NCBI GenBank assembly: GCA_937868725.1
Contig: CALMMQ010000100.1
Span: 1-55,272, forward strand
DNA length: 55,272 bases
Direction: 5' to 3'
Origin: an uncultured Pleomorphomonas sp.
GTDB lineage: Bacteria; Pseudomonadota; Alphaproteobacteria; Rhizobiales; Pleomorphomonadaceae
This document shows positions 53,086 to 55,272 of the stretch, in pieces (the first letter of the stretch is position 1; every line of letters begins with the position of its first letter). Position numbers and translations under genes: made by a program. Below the pieces are notes generated by a model. The model was given only the letters and a program-made list of their open reading frames with translations. It ran no database searches and was not told the DNA's origin.

Positions 53086-54876
53086 TCAGCGGACGGTGAC
53101 GGTGGCCATGTCCTGGCCATCGGGCGACATGACGTGCGTCGAGCAGGCGAGGCACGGATCGAAGGAGTGCAGCGTCCTCAGGATCTCCAGCGGCTTTTCC
53201 GGATCGGCCATGGGCGTATCGAGGAGCGAAGCCTCGAAGGCGCCGATGTTGCCGGCGGGATCGCGCGGCGAGCCGTTCCAGGTCGTCGGCACGACGGCCT
53301 GATAGTTGTCGATCTTGCCGTCCTTGACCTTGATCCAGTGGGCCAGCGCCCCGCGCGGCGCTTCGGTGAAGCCGACGCCCTTGGCCTCCTTGGGCCAGCT
53401 CTCCGGCTTCCACTTGTCGGTGTTGGCGGTCGCGAGGTCGCCGGCCTTGAGGTTGGCGACAAGCTTGTCCTGGAAGTAGCGCAGCTGATGGGCGGCCCAC
53501 TGACACTCGAGGGCGCGGGCGGCGGTGCGGCCAAGCGTCGAGAACAGGGCGGTGAGCGGCAGGCCGAGGTCGGTCAGCAGCTTGTCGGCCGGTTCCTTGA
53601 ACTCCGGCTTGCCCTGGGCGTAGCCGATGATGTAGCGGGCGAGCGGTCCGACTTCGACGGCGTGACCCTTCCAGCGCGGCGACTTGATGAACGAGTACTT
53701 GGCCGCCTCGTCGAGCGCTTCGATGTTGGTCTTGGTGCCCTTGGCGTTGGGGCCGAGTTCGAAGTGCGGCTCGGTGATGCCGTCCCAGGGGTGCAGCCCC
53801 TTGGTCTCGTCCGGGTACTTGTACCAGGAATGGGCGACGAACTCCTGCACCTCGTCGGCGGCCGTCAGGTCGATCTCGTGGATCTCGTCGAGCTTGCCGT
53901 CGAGGATGACGCCGCGCGGCATCTTCAGCGAGGCGGCGGTGTAGTCGTTGGCGTGCTCGGGAATGTCGCCGTAGCTCATCACCGACTTGGCCGACAGGCC
54001 GCCGCCGTAGAGCCAGTCCTTGTAGAACGAACCGATGGCCTGGAGATCGGGCAGATAGACCTGCTCGACGAAGGTGATCATGCGGTCGATGATCGACGAG
54101 ACGAGGTTGAGCCGCTCCATGTTGACGGCGCCGACGGCACCGGTGCCGTCGAGGTTGATGGCGCAGGGCACACCGCCGACCAGCCAGTTGGGATGCGGGT
54201 TCTTGCCACCGTAAACGGTGTGGATCTTGACGATGTCCTTCTGGAAGTCCAGCGCCTCAAGATAGTGCGCCACGGCCATCAGGTTGGCCTCTGGCGGCAG
54301 CTTGTAGGCGGCATGGCCCCAGTAGCCGTTCTTGAACGGACCGAGCTGGCCGCTTTCGACGAACTTCTTCAGCCGGCCCTGCAGATCCTTGAAGTAGCCG
54401 GGCGAGGACATCGGCCAGTCGGAGATCGACTGGGCCAGCTGGCTGGTCGCCTTGGGATCGGCATTGAGCGCCGAGACGACGTCGACCCAGTCAAGGGCAT
54501 GCAGATGGTAGAAATGAACGAGGTGGTCGTGCACCTGCAGCGTCAGCTGCATGATGTTGCGGATGGTGTTGGCGTTCTCGGGGATGAGGATGCCGAGCGC
54601 GTTTTCGACGGCGCGCACCGAGGTGAGGGCGTGCGTGCCGGTGCAGACGCCGCAGATGCGCTCGGTGAAGGCCCAGGCGTCGCGCGGGTCGCGGCCCTTG
54701 AGGATGACCTCGATGCCGCGCCACATGGTGCCGGTGGAGACGGCGTTGCGGATGACGTTCTGGCTGTCGACGTTGACCTCGACGCGCAGATGCCCCTCGA
54801 TGCGCGTCACCGGATCGACGACGATGCGCTGGCCGGCGTTGTCGAGTTTGAAGCCGTTGGGGGTTTCGATGCCCAT
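53086..54876 (-). CDS. hupL: uptake [NiFe]-hydrogenase large subunit HupL
   Basis: A 596-residue group 1 large subunit that binds the NiFe centre. All four metal ligands are present: RICGVC (Cys75 and Cys78) and DPCLACSTH (Cys575, Cys578). The 15 residues after His581 are the tail that HupD removes. [10 protein letters not shown] is the N-terminal family signature. The enzyme oxidises H2 on the periplasmic face, exported with HupS by the twin-arginine system. It follows hupS by 69 bases. Confidence 0.98.
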   Translation of the reverse strand: MGIETPNGFKLDNAGQRIVVDPVTRIEGHLRVEVNVDSQNVIRNAVSTGTMWRGIEVILKGRDPRDAWAFTERICGVCTGTHALTSVRAVENALGILIPENANTIRNIMQLTLQVHDHLVHFYHLHALDWVDVVSALNADPKATSQLAQSISDWPMSSPGYFKDLQGRLKKFVESGQLGPFKNGYWGHAAYKLPPEANLMAVAHYLEALDFQKDIVKIHTVYGGKNPHPNWLVGGVPCAINLDGTGAVGAVNMERLNLVSSIIDRMITFVEQVYLPDLQAIGSFYKDWLYGGGLSAKSVMSYGDIPEHANDYTAASLKMPRGVILDGKLDEIHEIDLTAADEVQEFVAHSWYKYPDETKGLHPWDGITEPHFELGPNAKGTKTNIEALDEAAKYSFIKSPRWKGHAVEVGPLARYIIGYAQGKPEFKEPADKLLTDLGLPLTALFSTLGRTAARALECQWAAHQLRYFQDKLVANLKAGDLATANTDKWKPESWPKEAKGVGFTEAPRGALAHWIKVKDGKIDNYQAVVPTTWNGSPRDPAGNIGAFEASLLDTPMADPEKPLEILRTLHSFDPCLACSTHVMSPDGQDMATVTVR

Positions 54877-54945
54877 GGCGATGCTTTCCTATGTCTGATG
54901 GGCCGGCGGGGCGCGAGCCTTCGCACCCGCGCGCCGGCGGGAGGG

Positions 54946-55272
54946 TCACTGTTCGTTGCGGCGATGATGGTCGTGCTTGGAGGTCAGGCGCTTGACCGCC
55001 GTCGCGGCCGAGTGCACCGCCACGCCAGCCACCACGGCGCCAGCCGCCACCAGACCGATCTGGTCGGCCGTCGCCTCGACGCCGAACTGACGGATGGTGG
55101 TCAGCCGGTCGTAGAACGTACCCTTGTCCCAGAAGCCCTCTTCCGAGCAGCCGATGCAGCCGTGGCCGGACTGGATCGGGAACGACACGCCGTCGTTCCA
55201 GCGCACCGTCGAGCAGGCGTTGTAGGTGGTCGGTCCCTTGCAGCCCATCTTGTAGAGGCAGTAGCCCTTGCG
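54946..55272 (-). CDS. hupS: uptake [NiFe]-hydrogenase small subunit HupS, C-terminal part
   Basis: The last 108 or so codons of the small subunit; the gene continues past the right edge, so the twin-arginine signal and proximal cluster are not seen. The visible part has the Fe-S ligands in [17 protein letters not shown] (medial and distal clusters) and [14 protein letters not shown]. The C-terminal membrane anchor follows ([21 protein letters not shown]) and a basic-His tail. This is the membrane-bound form that pairs with cytochrome HupC. Confidence 0.95.
   Translation of the reverse strand, partial: RKGYCLYKMGCKGPTTYNACSTVRWNDGVSFPIQSGHGCIGCSEEGFWDKGTFYDRLTTIRQFGVEATADQIGLVAAGAVVAGVAVHSAATAVKRLTSKHDHHRRNEQ

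Overview
The window is a GC-rich (roughly two-thirds G+C), densely coded stretch of what is almost certainly an alphaproteobacterial chromosome. The strongest clue is the run argS, SPOR-domain protein, nagZ, scpA, scpB, tatABC, serS, surE, pcm, LysM/LytM lipoprotein, yajC, secD, secF, Mth938-like gene, phytoene-synthase-like gene, an order familiar from Hyphomicrobiales (Rhizobiales). The uptake hydrogenase together with a glycyl-radical enzyme and its activase suggests a facultatively anaerobic or micro-oxic, H2-recycling relative of the diazotrophic Hyphomicrobiales. A Pleomorphomonas-like organism would fit, but that is inference. I see no insertion sequence, prophage, CRISPR array or plasmid gene.

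Layout. (1) 1-8.7 kb is an accessory metabolic island: the cut end of a secreted protein gene, an AraC-type regulator divergent from a YjjI/YjjW glycyl-radical enzyme and activase, a second AraC-type regulator, then a three-gene minus-strand operon (class II aldolase, PfkB sugar kinase, D-lyxose/D-mannose isomerase) divergent from an LDH/MDH-family 2-hydroxyacid dehydrogenase. (2) 8.7-15.1 kb holds tRNA-Lys(TTT), an MFS transporter preceded by a perfect 18-bp palindrome, a SatP acetate transporter, a quinone oxidoreductase, the gnd-zwf pair of the oxidative pentose phosphate pathway, and an ErpA-type Fe-S carrier. (3) 15.2-34.7 kb is the core housekeeping run named above, interrupted by two minus-strand genes (a small lipoprotein and a DUF815 ATPase). 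(4) 34.7-41.9 kb, minus strand, is a six-gene operon hyfB-hyfC-hyfE-hyfF-hyfG-hyfI encoding a complex-I-like membrane assembly. (5) 42.4-55.3 kb, minus strand, is a hupSLCDFGHIJK-hypABFCDE cluster for a membrane-bound uptake [NiFe]-hydrogenase and its maturation; hupS is cut by the right window edge.

How they work together. HupSL oxidises H2, HupC passes electrons to the quinone pool, and the Hup/Hyp accessory proteins build and insert the NiFe(CN)2CO cofactor. The Hyf-like operon next door resembles a hydrogenase-4 module, but its large subunit has Ser-Gly-Asp-Ser where the first nickel-binding Cys-x-x-Cys should be, so it probably belongs to the energy-converting hydrogenase-related (Ehr) complexes, whose reaction is not known. 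Two homologues of mitochondrial complex I assembly factors (NDUFAF3-like and NDUFAF6-like) converge on this operon. On the left, the isomerase/kinase/aldolase set could cleave a ketose 1-phosphate to DHAP and a short aldehyde; the neighbouring glycyl-radical enzyme and 2-hydroxyacid dehydrogenase may work in the same anaerobic carbon flow, but their substrates cannot be read from sequence.

Start codons were set from ribosome-binding sites and overlaps. Several genes use GTG or TTG. Residue numbers are hand counts and may be off by one or two in the longest proteins.
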